DNA of 64,000 nt. It comes from Fomes fomentarius (lineage: Eukaryota > Basidiomycota > Agaricomycetes > Polyporales > Polyporaceae). The notes beneath the pieces were generated by a model. It worked only from the letters and a program-made list of their open reading frames with translations, did not search any database and had not been told where the DNA came from. Location of the stretch: positions 1,116,001-1,180,000 of the forward strand of contig JABYQN010000004.1 in NCBI GenBank assembly GCA_022606135.1, in the 5' to 3' direction. The translations under genes were made by a program, and so were the position numbers. The number at the start of each line of letters is the position of its first letter. Within the stretch, counting starts at the first letter, position 1. Positions 32,001 through 41,775 of the stretch are shown here, piece after piece.

Positions 32001-33610
32001 CCCGATAGCGACGAGCCGATCTGGATCACAGGTGAATCACGACGTTGCACGTTGTCGCCCTGTCTCCGATTTGACTTCTGGTTTTGTAGGAATTGTCTCG
32101 ATCTCCCGCTCTCCCCATATCCACCCTGGAGACGGTGCGTCGCGATGCTAACCATACAGGCAGCCTTCGAAGCTGATTGCGGCTTTGCAGTACAACGGGT
32201 CAAGGCTATAGGCAAGCCGCCCGACGACGTTCCCTGTTTCTTCCGTGATCTCCGAAATGTCGTGGTCATGCCCTCCCGAGGCGAGCGATCCTTGGCATCC
32301 TGTCTCGCGGGAGGAGACGTTGATGGGTGAGTGTCAATCAGCAGCATGTCGCGTTCCTGTGTCACTGAAATGGACAACTCTCAGTGACGAATTCTTGGTC
32401 ATCAAGGACCCAGGGCTCCTCCCGACTGAATACGCAGATCCGGCCGAATACAAGGGCGTGAAGCCGGAGAAGCTGGAGCGCGACAGTACGGTGATCGATA
32501 TCTGCAACTTCTTCGTGGAGTACATGCAGTCCGACGTCGTGGTATGTTTCTCTTTGTATGTGCACACATCGGCTCGCGTTGACAATAACGGTTTACAAGG
32601 GGCTCGTCGCGGACCAGCACCTGATCATAGCAGACCAGTCGAAGGTAAAGCGGATGGCAGCAGTATGCGTTTATGGATGCCGTGCAAGCTCACAGGATTG
32701 GCGGTTAATCTAGTACGGTACATACGACAGAGACTGCATGAAGCTTGCGGGGCTGTGCAGTCAAGCTGTCGACTATCCGAAGAATGGAGTGCCCGTTGAC
32801 ACCGAGCAGATCCCACGGCGCATCATCCACGCCAAACCTGACTGGAAGAAGGTACGAGCGCTACGCTTACGCGGTGTTCATCCACAATCAGTCTGACTTC
32901 GATCCCCACTCTCCCAACTGTACCAGAGGGAAGACGACGACCCCCGGCCAGCCGATTTCTACGAGTCGACACGCGCCCTTGGGCATCTCTTCCGGAACAT
33001 CAAGATCAAAGACATCGAGGCCCCGTCATCTTCCTATCCGAACGGTGCGCCGCTGACACCAGTCAGGGAGCGGCCCCTGTCCGACGAGATCTCGGTGACG
33101 CTCCAGCCGGCGATCGAGCGCCACCTCGGACGGTTCAAGAACAACGAGACGGCGGTCGAGGACGTCGAGCCGCTCTTCGGTGCGTACGCGCGCGAGCTGA
33201 GCTACGTCTGCATGACGCACGCGCCGACGGAGAACGCGGACGTGCGCCTGTCGGAGGAGGAGGTGGTCATCGGGGTCATCATGGCGAAGTGTTCCAACAA
33301 CCGCTGGAAGAAGAGCCGGATGCACCGGATGCGCGAGCACGTCGCGCAGATTGTGCGGGACATCAAGCACCGCAAGCGCGGGCTCGGGGCCCCGCAGGTA
33401 AAGGATGGGGAGCTGCCGACGCGCTCGGAGCTGCGGGCGGCGCTGGCGAAGGCGTGGAATGCGTGGGACTTTGGGATGCGCAATCGCCATGTGTTCGGGT
33501 CGAAGAGCTTTGCGACGATTGCGCTGGGCGTTGTGTGCGACATGCTGGAGAAGCTGGAGAAGTTGGAGAAGGAGTCGTCTGGTGCGTCGGTGGCCTTGGA
33601 AAGTAACTGA
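29055..33610 (+). CDS. QDE-1-type cellular RNA-dependent RNA polymerase
   Basis: Cell-encoded RdRP of the RNA-silencing (quelling) class, which turns aberrant single-stranded RNA into double-stranded RNA for Dicer. The start at 29055 gives MNIQIEDIPFTAKIWEVKRA, an RRM-like N-terminus. Core motifs over about twelve exons: YDTQSNRIIRRYYDYREYFV, then VSGRSLMEQRFGHVLKEGL, FRFLGYSTSGLREHTAWF, ALEGLVTAEKIR-type spacing, YQIRFLGFKGVVVVDERL, the segment GIVSISRSPHIHPGDVQRVK, and LRNVVVMPSRGERS. The catalytic loop is GGDVDGDEF, with all three Asp of D-x-D-G-D present but split by the intron 32327-32385. LAGLCSQAVDYPKNGVPVD follows. The C-terminal domain ends with a short coiled coil (LEKLEKLEKESS) at 33610. 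The size (~1,250 residues) fits the family. It stands directly left of the transposon island. Confidence 0.92.
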
Positions 33611-34110
33611 TGTGTGCTTTCTTATTTTACGGCTCCTCGTCAATGGAATACTGTCTCGGAACTTGAAGGACCAGAGGAATGTCGTTGCTGCTCAAATTTT
33701 TGTGGCCTTATTAGCGCCGCCTGCATGTACTTGCTCCGAGATTCGTGACATTCTGGTTCGTCTCAGGGATGTCCATGTGTGTTCTTGTTTTGAAGCGAGG
33801 TACGAATGCGAGTTCTTGCGGACACTGGCCAGCACGAAACTCTCGGTAGTTGAGTCGACATGCTGTACTGATCCTGGGCGCGACTGGTTACTGCCGTGAC
33901 GCGTTGAATATTGAATATTAAGCATCGAACACTGGCGGCAATGATGCACCGATTGGACGAGATGAGCGATTTCACGGCTGGCCCAAAGACTTGGGATCGC
34001 GTGGGCTGGTGGCGCGGTTCCCTTTTGTGCGCACATATGCTTCATAAGAGGATTGCCAACGACTGACCAAGCGGAGTTGTAGTCAACTTCTGACACTGTT
34101 CACCATGACT
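33611..34110. other. 3' flank of the RdRP gene, no gene supported
   Basis: 500 bp up to the truncated hAT-like fragment. It probably contains the RdRP 3' UTR. No convincing coding frame, repeat or RNA gene was seen. Confidence 0.35.
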
Positions 34111-34303
34111 AGTACAATCTATATATTCCTACGACGAATGCAATCGAGACTCGAGTACTGCGAGCGCCGTCGCACCCAACGTCCGAGATAGATCCTTCCA
34201 TATGTGGTGATTTACGTGAGCAATCGCCTACGCTCCAAGGCACTCCGGAGTACAGCGGTGTCAGATTGCCGACACTCCAGAGGGACTCCGACTCCACTCC
34301 ACG
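34111..34303 (-). mobile_element. Truncated copy of the hAT-like element (left end)
   Basis: Nearly collinear with the reverse complement of about 39550-39735, the left end of the complete element at 39546-40719. Shared stretches include cctacgacgaatgcaatcga and catatgtggtga. It differs by point changes and an extra ~16 bp near 34170. It stops at ...ctccactccacg, just inside where the terminal repeat would finish; the terminal gcaacacta is missing and unrelated sequence follows. No target duplication is visible. It is a relic in opposite orientation to the complete copy. Confidence 0.8.
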
Positions 34304-34470
34304 ATGGATGTCACAACTTGAACCTGGGCATCCGCCAAACAAAGGATACCCCTAGTCTGGGCGCCGGTCTCTCCTTTCCGGAGACTTTCTCAATCGACCA
34401 TCCGGCCCCTCCAATGACAGTGAGGAGAGATCTTATCTTATCTCTTCTCGTGATCCTCTCCTCCGCTTCA

Positions 34471-34478
34471 TATATAAG
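34471..34478 (+). promoter_or_regulatory. TATA box candidate for the 34.58-kb gene
   Basis: TATATAAG about 105 bp upstream of the ATG at 34576, in an AT-rich stretch preceded by GA-rich sequence. Confidence 0.45.
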
Positions 34479-34575
34479 TATACTCAGTCTACAGCATTGC
34501 AACCAGTGCCCATCCTACCCTTTCCCCACCCCATCAGTTCTTCAACTACCAAGTCTACAAAATCACCACCCTCCA

Positions 34576-35799
34576 ATGGCAACTGTTGAAGCTGAGCGTG
34601 CATGGCGTGCAAGCTTGGTAGAGAACAATGCCAGTGGGTTTGTCTACCTCTCATCAGCTCACTGATTGCTAACATTGATCATGCAAGATCCCACACTGTG
34701 GAGCTGGTCCGAGCCGTACAAGTCACCCTGGACACTTGCACATCCTGGATGGCAGGATTTCAACACACAGTGTCACACACACAGTGAACTCAGACTGTCG
34801 GGAAGCACACTGCAAATGCCCATCCCTCTTATGTAACCTTCTCTCCCGACAAAGCTGATGAGTATTTATGTCCGCCAGTCTTGCACAGACACCTATGGCC
34901 ACATCTGGAGAGCAGCATTGTTACACTTGAATGGGGCGGCTCTGGACAATGGTCAGCCTGGTATTGGTGCGTGCTCCATGCACTTCTCTTATACTGCATG
35001 TTAAGGCAAAAACCATAATTTGTAGGCAAGATTGTTTTTTTGTGGTACCTCTCAACTGCCTGCTGTAAGAAAAGCAAGTAGTCCTACTTCAAATGCCATA
35101 TACCCCCTGCTCCTCTTCTTCCACAACCATGTCTACAAATTGCAGAACCTGCCCCGCAATGATCATCCAGTTGTTAACCAGTACCTCCCCACTCCTTCTG
35201 TGTCAGGCACATTCATCTGGTCCTTTTTTGATGTGGAGCAGCAGTCTAAGGACCCTCCACCTTTAGCACTTTGCCTACAGTGCTTCCTCGTCTAGGCCCC
35301 ATTTCCCCACCCAAAACACACTGGCTGGATGGAAGCACATGGCCGTAGAATGATATTTGAAACCACTCTCCCCTTGTGAACGTGTAAAGAATTGGTTGCT
35401 GTGTAAGTAATGTTTGCTTGGATAGAGCCATCAACTCACCCAACCGAATGTGTTAGGATCTCTCTGGACATACAGTGTGAACGACTATCACATCAGTTAG
35501 AGATAGCATACCACCATTGGCCTGATGCACCATTGTTCTCCTATCCAGGAATCAGGGACAGTCTAAGAAGTGCCTATCCCCAGGAGCATCCTGCCTCGGT
35601 TGATGCTATGCTCCACACTGTCTTAGACAGTGGTATTGTCAGATTCATTGCACGCTACATGTACAAAGCTATGGTTGATCTTGACAGCACACAGGCAAAA
35701 CTGAGGGAAGCAATTGAGCAACTATTGCCACAACATTTGGAAGAGATCATCAACATGTTCACGCATTGCCTTCATGTTGAAGTTCATGATGAACTCTGA
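34576..35799 (+). pseudogene. Decayed multi-exon gene, unrecognised family
   Basis: A coding-like stretch starts MATVEAERAWRASLVENNA and continues after a ~55-bp intron as NPTLWSWSEPYKSPWTLAHP. It then stops (TAA at about 34832), but the next frame continues smoothly as SPDKADEYLCPPVLHRHLWP and SSIVTLEWGGSGQWSAWYW. Another frame carries NQYLPTPSVSGTFIWSFFDV, and a final open part from about 35450 reads ISLDIQCERLSHQLEIAYHH and DAMLHTVLDSGIVRFIARYM, ending at 35799. Keeping these pieces together needs frame changes that no good splice sites supply, so I call it a pseudogene, though unrecognised small introns could rescue some joins. The aromatic W-rich style is unlike its housekeeping neighbours, and the base composition is more AT-rich. 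Function unknown. Confidence 0.45.
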
Positions 35800-35820
35800 A
35801 CCTGTAAGGCGAGGAGCAAC

Positions 35821-36132
35821 TGTAAGTCACAACAAAGAGAGATCTTCAGTCAGTGAGCAAACAACTATATTGCATAGTGAAGTACCTGTAAGTCACAACA
35901 AAGAGAGACTACAAGTACTAAGTCAGTAAGAAGTAGTAGAGCATATGTAGGTAAGAGACTTACTCTTCAGTCAGTGAGCGAATGACTGAAGAGCAGAGGC
36001 AAAGAAGGGACTGCTTATATACATGAGGGATGAGTCCATGAGTCAGCGAATGAAGCAGTCACATGTAGCCATAAGACAATGAGTCATAGTCCGTATCGGC
36101 ATATGAGTCAGATACAGTTATAGCATGAGTCA
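35821..36132. repeat. Short direct repeats and a four-copy TGAGTCA array
   Basis: The core gtaagtcacaacaaagag occurs twice (within 35821-35842 and 35887-35908). Further right the exact heptamer TGAGTCA occurs at 36039-36045, 36080-36086, 36104-36110 and 36126-36132. This heptamer is the bZIP (Gcn4/AP-1) recognition sequence. The stretch lies between a decayed gene and the unrecognised gene at 36434. Confidence 0.75.
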
Positions 36133-36433
36133 GACATAAGGTCTAGAAGAGTCTGGTGCAGTGTAGAATGCACTGGTACGCACAGAAATGCACAGTAACC
36201 ATATGGTCATGGGAAAGTACAGTAGGAGAACAAAGAAAACCATAAATGGTAAGTAGGAACACAGCCTATCTAATCATATGACCATAAACAAGTGTACACA
36301 ACTCCGGTCCAAGCACAGCCGGTAGTCCGGAAGTTCAACAGCTCACTGTGTCATCTGTGTCAACCTGCACAACTTCCAGGACAATGGCCGCATTTCTAAT
36401 TGGGGGATCACATTCAGAGCTTGTTGGGTTGGG

Positions 36434-37129
36434 GTGAGTGTAGGTAAACAATATGCAGCACAGCGTGCAGAGCAGATGTGCAGGTCTCACTTGAAGCCAT
36501 CACAGGACATCCCCAAGGCTACATCTATGGCGGGACGGCTGTTTGAGCCTCTCACTCATCTCAACCTCACACAGATGGTCAATGTTAATCCATGGACTCT
36601 TTACTCTATGACTACGAACACCGCCCACCAACCTACCTTCAAGGCAACTGCCAGGCACATGCCAGCTACAGTATCTACAGTATCTCTTTCGAAGGTTGTG
36701 TGTGTGAAGAGGCGCTTCAGCACACTTCCAGATACACTGGAAGATCATATCTATTATATCCCGGATGACTGGACTTTTCCCTTCATTGATAGCTTCACCG
36801 TCGACATCAACAATACATCATGCTCTGTGACACTGTGGTTGTTCTGGATGATGGCATCATTCAGATACAACCACTCCAACATCTGTTATGCAGAGATCTG
36901 CCACTTAATCACGACATTGTGTAAGCAATTGCAGGACAATGAGCCGCCAATGAAGCGAAAGAAGTGTGACCATGCGAGCACGAGCTCTGTAACCATTTGC
37001 TATGAGCTCATTACTCTGGCTGACAAATGCACAAATACCCTTGCCTGGAAGATGCCTCCAGGATGGAGGGACCACATCTCTTGTGTCAGTCACCAAGGTG
37101 AAGTGGACATGCTAGAAATTCCATTCTAG
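36434..37129 (+). CDS. Uncharacterised 231-residue protein, AT-rich gene
   Basis: A single open frame from MSVGKQYAAQRAEQMCRSHL to the stop at 37127-37129, with no intron needed. I do not recognise it. Visible segments: MVNVNPWTLYSMTTNTAHQP, PDTLEDHIYYIPDDWTFPF, FIDSFTVDINNTSCSVTLWL and YELITLADKCTNTLAWKMPP. No signal peptide; one hydrophobic patch (SVTLWLFWMMASF) is too short and polar around to be a confident membrane helix. The start codon follows GTGAG, so this could instead be the last exon of a longer gene whose acceptor lies near 36430. The IPDDWTFPFIDSF pattern vaguely resembles Crinkler/RHS-type repeat-associated proteins, but this is only an impression. Confidence 0.4.
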   Translation: MSVGKQYAAQRAEQMCRSHLKPSQDIPKATSMAGRLFEPLTHLNLTQMVNVNPWTLYSMTTNTAHQPTFKATARHMPATVSTVSLSKVVCVKRRFSTLPDTLEDHIYYIPDDWTFPFIDSFTVDINNTSCSVTLWLFWMMASFRYNHSNICYAEICHLITTLCKQLQDNEPPMKRKKCDHASTSSVTICYELITLADKCTNTLAWKMPPGWRDHISCVSHQGEVDMLEIPF

Positions 37130-37837
37130 GTATGCTGCATAGTCTTCTTGGGCCCAGACAGTGTATAGACTTCAGACTGTATGTAGGGTGGCAACAAGAC
37201 GAAAGTGCCCAGTCATATGCTATTCTCTTGCTCTCTTGCACCACCATTGCTGTGCTTCAATACTTTGTCTTCCATCGTTTGCGCAATCCATGTACCTCCA
37301 CATCACATTGGTTCTTTTTTTTAATACAGTATCTTAGGCACACCTGTTGAACCAATGGTATCATATCCGATGAGTAGGGGCTACTTGCAATTCACAATTC
37401 CAGTGTGTATATGTACACTTGCCTCCCAACGTTCACATCAATGTCAGTTACTGTGAACATCAGAGCACTGTTGCCTCGTATGGGGTAATATTGTTCAACC
37501 GTAGGACAGCTTTGGCGAGACCGTGGTAGCCAACACTACCCATTTCGATGTTAAGAGAATAAGCCAGTCACCTCCAGTGCTTATCTGGCTCGCAACGATC
37601 CTGTTCGACTCGCCCCAGACTGCAATGTATGAAGCAAGGCTTCGCCTCAACATAAGAAGAGGCTCACACGTGCATACGCAAGAGAATGAAAGACAGCTAA
37701 ATCAAGGTGACTCTCACCGTAAATTGGACCGTACTAATTAGCACGTCGTACAAGGAGAGGATCACGATACACGATATCCTTCCTGCCAGGGGGGTATCTG
37801 TATCCATATCCTTGCAGCTCGAAAGCTCAACGTGCGC
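37130..37837. other. Intergenic in the repeat island
   Basis: About 700 bp with no convincing gene. It contains a T run near 37312-37322 and moderate AT-richness. No inverted or direct repeat to other parts of the window was recognised. Confidence 0.3.
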
Positions 37838-38600
37838 TCAATGGAGCGCGTTGATCTGCTGCTGGAGCTGGCCGTAGACGGTCGAGACTGCGGGGCAGCC
37901 GACGCCTGGGCTGTTCAGGTTTTGGAGGGTGAGCGCGATGATGTGCGCCTGCTGCTCGCCCTTGGAGTTGCCTGTGGGAAACGACACGCCGATGCCGGAA
38001 TTGTTCGTTGCGTGGCCCACGGCGACGTTCTCGTTGAGCTTCGTGACGAACTCTTCGCGTTTCGGCAGGCACGAGCACGAGATGTTGATGTCGTTCACGC
38101 CCTTGCAGTTGCCCTGCCGTCGGGGCGGTCGCCCCTGGCGGACACCGAAGTCGGGCACAAGCGTGGCGTGACGCGGCGGGGGGCTGAGGGGCGGCAGTAG
38201 CAGGGACTCCGGGGATGGGGTCAGGGCCGTTCTGGATAGCCTGAACCTGGGCGCCCCACGTCGTAGCAACTTGTGGACATCCAACACCGGCACCGTTAAG
38301 GCGTGACGGTCGCGGCGTGGAAGCGGGCGAGGGCGGACGGCTTGGAGTTGTCCTGGGAAGGCGAGCTGGACGCCCGGGTTGTTGATCGCATGGCCGGCGG
38401 CGACGTTCGCGTTGAGCTGGCGAATGAACCGGCCGCGTTTGGGAGGGCACGAGCCAGGGATGTTGGCGTTATTGATATTCTTGCAGTTACTGCAAGAGAA
38501 AATCACGTCAGTCAGGCGTTCATGTTCGGATTGCAAAGAAGAGCAGACGAACTCAGTGCGGTCAGGGGAGACACCCTGCTGGACGCCGAATTCAGGAATG
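37838..38600 (-). pseudogene. Tandem-domain secreted-protein relic, frameshifted and 5'-truncated
   Basis: Two tandem copies of one domain read leftwards. Copy 1 has IPEFGVQQG, an intron ending ttctcttgcag, then NCKNINNANIPGSCPPKRGR and FIRQLNANVAAGHAINNPGV. It then slips frame twice, giving DNSKPSALARFHAATVT in one frame and LNGAGVGCPQVATTWGAQVQ in another. Copy 2 is intact in frame: DFGVRQG, NCKGVNDINISCSCLPKREE, VTKLNENVAVGHATNNSGIG, ALTLQNLNSPGVGCPAVSTV, ending at 37838. This domain (CSCPP, NVAAGHAxNNP, LNGPGVGCP) resembles a small extracellular protein of unknown function that I recall as common in agaricomycetes. No signal peptide remains: similarity ends at about 38598, where the putative LTR begins. 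Confidence 0.55.
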
Positions 38601-38920
38601 TTGGAACATGAGTTTTTTTTTTTGAATACGACCGATGACGCATCCGGCCCGGACGATACCCTATCGTCGTACGATAAGCCCCTGTATGTTACCGCTTACG
38701 GACTTACTGGTACCTTAGTTATGTCCTGATTTGGTCATTTACATTCCTCTAAGTTACTTATAAGGCTCGCGCATCATCCTGTATTCCTTACGCGTTTGCT
38801 TGGTACAAACGCGAATTCATCCTTTTGTTGCTCGCTTCCCTGCTCTCTTGCGTGCTCGCTCCGCTTGCTTCAATACAAACGCGTCACCTCTGCTCGAAGG
38901 TTAATTCGTGCACTGCCTAG
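38597..38920 (+). mobile_element. Possible 5' LTR of a Ty1/copia element
   Basis: Starts tgttggaacatgag at 38597, the usual TGTTGGA opening of copia LTRs, followed by a T run. It lies directly between the end of secreted-protein similarity and the leader of a copia gag. The 3' boundary (about 38911-38920, after attcgtgca) is a guess. No partner 3' LTR or target duplication was found because the element's right part is missing. Confidence 0.35.
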
Positions 38921-38938
38921 TGGGGCCGAATCCACCCG

Positions 38939-38999
38939 CGACGACAACGACCGAACCTGACCGAACCCCGTGACGACAACCGAACCCGACCGAACCCCG
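38939..38999 (+). repeat. Two-copy ~30-bp repeat in the copia leader
   Basis: Two imperfect units of the form gacgacaac..ccgaac..gaccgaaccccg lie side by side between the putative LTR and the gag start, in the position of a retrotransposon leader. Confidence 0.6.
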
Positions 39000-39036
39000 C
39001 AATCTCGATATCCCCGCATATCTCCGTTTTCCTACG

Positions 39037-40970
39037 ATGTCCCCGCCGTCCATATTCAAACTCGACAACGACAACTATGCTGAATGGGCGCTGGCCATGG
39101 AGGCCCTGCTCACCCGTCGCGGCCTCTGGGAGGTCACGTCCGAAGACGCGAACTACACTCGCCCCACCGGCTCTGATGCCTCAAAGCCTGTCAAGGCTTG
39201 GCGCACGAAAATCGCTGAAGCGCGCGCCGAAATCATTCTCAATATCGAACCGAGTCAGTACGCGCACATCCAGAGCACCGACGCGAACACCATCTGGATC
39301 ACGCTCAAAGACGTCCATCAGGCCCGAGGCTTTGGTACCCGTGTGGCTCGCCGTCGTGCCTTCTGGCGCATGGCTAAGCACACTGACCAATCCATGTCGG
39401 CCTGGATCGCTGACGTACGCCACGCCGCTTTCAACCTCGAGAACATCTCCGCGACCATCACTGATGAAGACGTCATCCTTGTCCTGACGAACGGTCTTCC
39501 CACGTCCTATTCCCAGCTCATCGTCACTCTCGATGCTACCCCGCCTAGTGTTGCCGTGGAGTGGAGTCGGAGTCCCTCTGGAGTGTCGGCAATCAGACTC
39601 CGCTGTACTCCGGAGTGCCTTGGAGCGTAGGCGATTGCTCACGTAATTCACCACATATGGAAGGATCTATCTCGATGGCGCTCGCAGTACTCGAGTCTCG
39701 ATTGCATTCGTCGTAGGAATATATAGATTGTACTGTATAGTATAGAATGGCTGCTTGAGTGCCATTACTCGTCTAGTCGTCAGTGTGATCATCAAATGTG
39801 GTAGGAAGGATGGGTAGGAACTCAGTAATCTCGTCATCTTGTAGTAAATCCTCGGGTTTGCTGAGAAGTCGAGGTCCTACACCCTCCCGAAGTCGTTGTT
39901 TGAGTGAATACTTGACAACCTGAAGAACCTCCATCATAGCACCACAAGATTGACGGAGTCTATCGGTCTCCTTGCTTGATGATAAGACTTGTTCGGAGGC
40001 CAGCAAAGACTCCAGGAGGTGGATAGGGATTCTGAGATGGAGGAGTGTCGAACAAGTGCTGAACTGGATATGCTGGTGGAAAATGCCTTGGGTTCTGTGC
40101 AGAGTTTGTACACAAGGGTTGAGACTGAAGAGGAGTAGAGGGTGATGGTGTTAACACGGATGTGAGTTCGGGACCAAGTAGTGTGTTACACATAGAGTCA
40201 CTAAGTGAACTGCAGGTTTCGCAGTACTGATCTGACATGAGTGAGACGACCGGTGTCCTGAGAGTGCTCAAAATACTTATTATACTTGCCCACAGGCAAG
40301 CCAAGAATTATAATTTGGACCCTACTATTGAGCCGACTGGGAGGAGGTACCTATATCTACCCAACGGTGCTACCCGAGCCTCAAATGTTTGCCCTAAAGG
40401 GATCTAAAAACTAACCGTAATGAGACAGAGACCAGGTAGATCTAGTAGAATCAAACAGACAGCGGGAGGGAGCGGACAGGTGAAAAGACGACTAGAAGGA
40501 GGTAAGCTCAAATGGTAGACGCGTGAAATGACCGCGTCGTGTTTGTGAACGTGACCGCGATTTGCGGTCAGCCTGAGGAAAGCCAGCCGAGTATTAAACG
40601 CTCACCCGAAATCGCGACATCTCGGTTGCTGTCGGAGTGCTGATGGAGTGACAAGCCGAGATGCCGGTCGGAGCAGAGTGGTCTGCACTCCGGAGTGCTC
40701 TGACTCCACGGCAACACTAACCCCGCCCGACGAGCTCACCGTCGAGACCGTCATCAAGCGCCTCTTGAATGAGGAGTCCCGCCAGTCCACTGAGCCGCTT
40801 GCTCCCGTCGCTCCCGCCGCTTGCTTCAATAAGGAAGGCGGTGGTGAACTTGATGATGAGATTCGTGTAAAGGGAAGTGCTAATGAGCGTGCTCGGCGTA
40901 GAAGAGACGAGAGGATTGCTCTAGCTGGGAAAAGAGAAAGAGAACGTTCGCCAACGTTCATCAACTGTAT
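39037..40970 (+). pseudogene. Ty1/copia gag relic, interrupted by a hAT-like element
   Basis: The gag frame starts at 39037 (MSPPSIFKLDNDNYAEWALA) and runs to 39545 with the copia gag signature: WALAMEALLTRRGLWEV, ANTIWITLKDVHQARGFGTR and VILVLTNGLPTSYSQLIVTL. The frame is then cut by the 1174-bp element at 39546-40719 and resumes at 40728 with ELTVETVIKRLLNEESRQ, ending in an RRRR-rich tail near 40970. Here the expected CCHC zinc knuckle is absent and similarity stops. No protease, integrase or reverse transcriptase follows, so this is a dead fragment. Joining the flanks through one copy of the 8-bp duplication leaves the gag in frame. Confidence 0.85.
39546..40719. mobile_element. Complete non-autonomous hAT-like DNA transposon
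   Basis: Bounded by the perfect 17-bp inverted repeats TAGTGTTGCCGTGGAGT (39546-39562) and its complement (40703-40719). The 8-bp direct duplication ACCCCGCC sits on both sides (39538-39545 and 40720-40727). TIRs opening with TAG-x-G and 8-bp duplications are the hallmark of the hAT superfamily. Subterminal ctccggagtgc/ggagtg motifs recur at both ends, as hAT transposase sites do. The 1174-bp interior has only short frames and no transposase or BED-finger signature, so it must have been moved in trans. It is inserted in the copia gag relic, so it is younger than that element. A truncated relative lies at 34111-34303. Confidence 0.9.
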
Positions 40971-40975
40971 ACTCC

Positions 40976-41324
40976 AACGAGCGCCCCTCCTTCATTTGGC
41001 AATGCGAGCGCCCAGGAAAAGCAGATCCCCGATTGACCTCGTTCATTGTCATCCAGAACAACTTCATGATCTTTCGATCTACACTATCACCACCACCGCC
41101 ACCATTCCCCTTCGTGGAAGTCTGCCTCTCTGACCGCTACGGATGGATGTGCTATTCATCCTCGGGCGAAGGGCAGGGAGGACTGTCGGACGCGTGCAGT
41201 CTTGAAACGTAAAACGCGATGGCCGTGTACCTTCTCCTATGTAAGTACGGTATTCGAATTTGATATGTGACATGTATCTGTACACGTGAGATTACCTCAC
41301 GATAACAGGAGAAGGATGCAGACT
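40976..41324. repeat. Left part of the segmental duplication (pairs with ~60270-60520, inverted)
   Basis: From about 41080 this stretch matches the reverse complement of about 60270-60500; for example the complement of gaataccgtacttacatag and ccctgcccttcgcccga appear in both. It marks one edge of the duplicated unit that contains glycosidase fragments and the EAPSPSMLPTP gene. No gene is supported in it. Confidence 0.7.
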
Positions 41325-41775
41325 TGACTTCACAGATGATCACAAAGCTTTATTCAAGCTTCCCAGTGTGCGTACTACCTAGGCCCTTTTGGTCGCAAAT
41401 CCATGAACTGGTCCTTGGCTGCCGTCTAAACCTTCAGACATCATCGTAATGGCGTAGAGCAACGATCCAGATGCCAGGAAGTACGGAGTCTGAACTCGTA
41501 CTCCTTCAGTCGGTCGTCAAACCTCAACAATGGTTGCACGAGCCAGTCGATCGCCATGTCTGTCTCTCCAAGCCGCACTGCACATCTCGGTCAACGTGAC
41601 GTTTTGCACGTTCGCAGGTGGACACCATCTCGCATGTTTCTCCTTGGGAGCATCGGTATGCGATCGTGCCGAGCAGCCTCCAGGATTCGTTTTCTCTGTC
41701 GATGGCCTATACCCAGCTCAGCTGCAGACCTTGCCGCCCGCAGACGAGAATCGACACAATTAAGAGACTGCTAGT
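41325..41775. pseudogene. Head-to-head fragments of the six-hairpin glycosidase gene
   Basis: About 41325-41575 (minus strand) matches the 3' end of the glycosidase gene at about 53150-53420, including the stop region (tttgtgatcatc). About 41580-41775 (plus strand) matches its middle at about 51840-52025, with shared stretches such as gcatcggtatgcgatcgtgc and accttgccgcccgcagacga. The two pieces are therefore joined in opposite orientation. The same head-to-head junction recurs, inverted, at 59795-60256. Neither fragment can encode an enzyme. Confidence 0.85.

Noticed and set aside
33026..33643. 205-codon minus-strand frame rich in R and H opposite the RdRP 3' exon
   Set aside because: It is the GC-rich shadow of the well-supported RdRP C-terminal exon.
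37832..38200. Plus-strand 122-codon frame at the secreted-protein relic
   Set aside because: Antisense shadow of the domain whose conserved cysteine motifs read on the minus strand.
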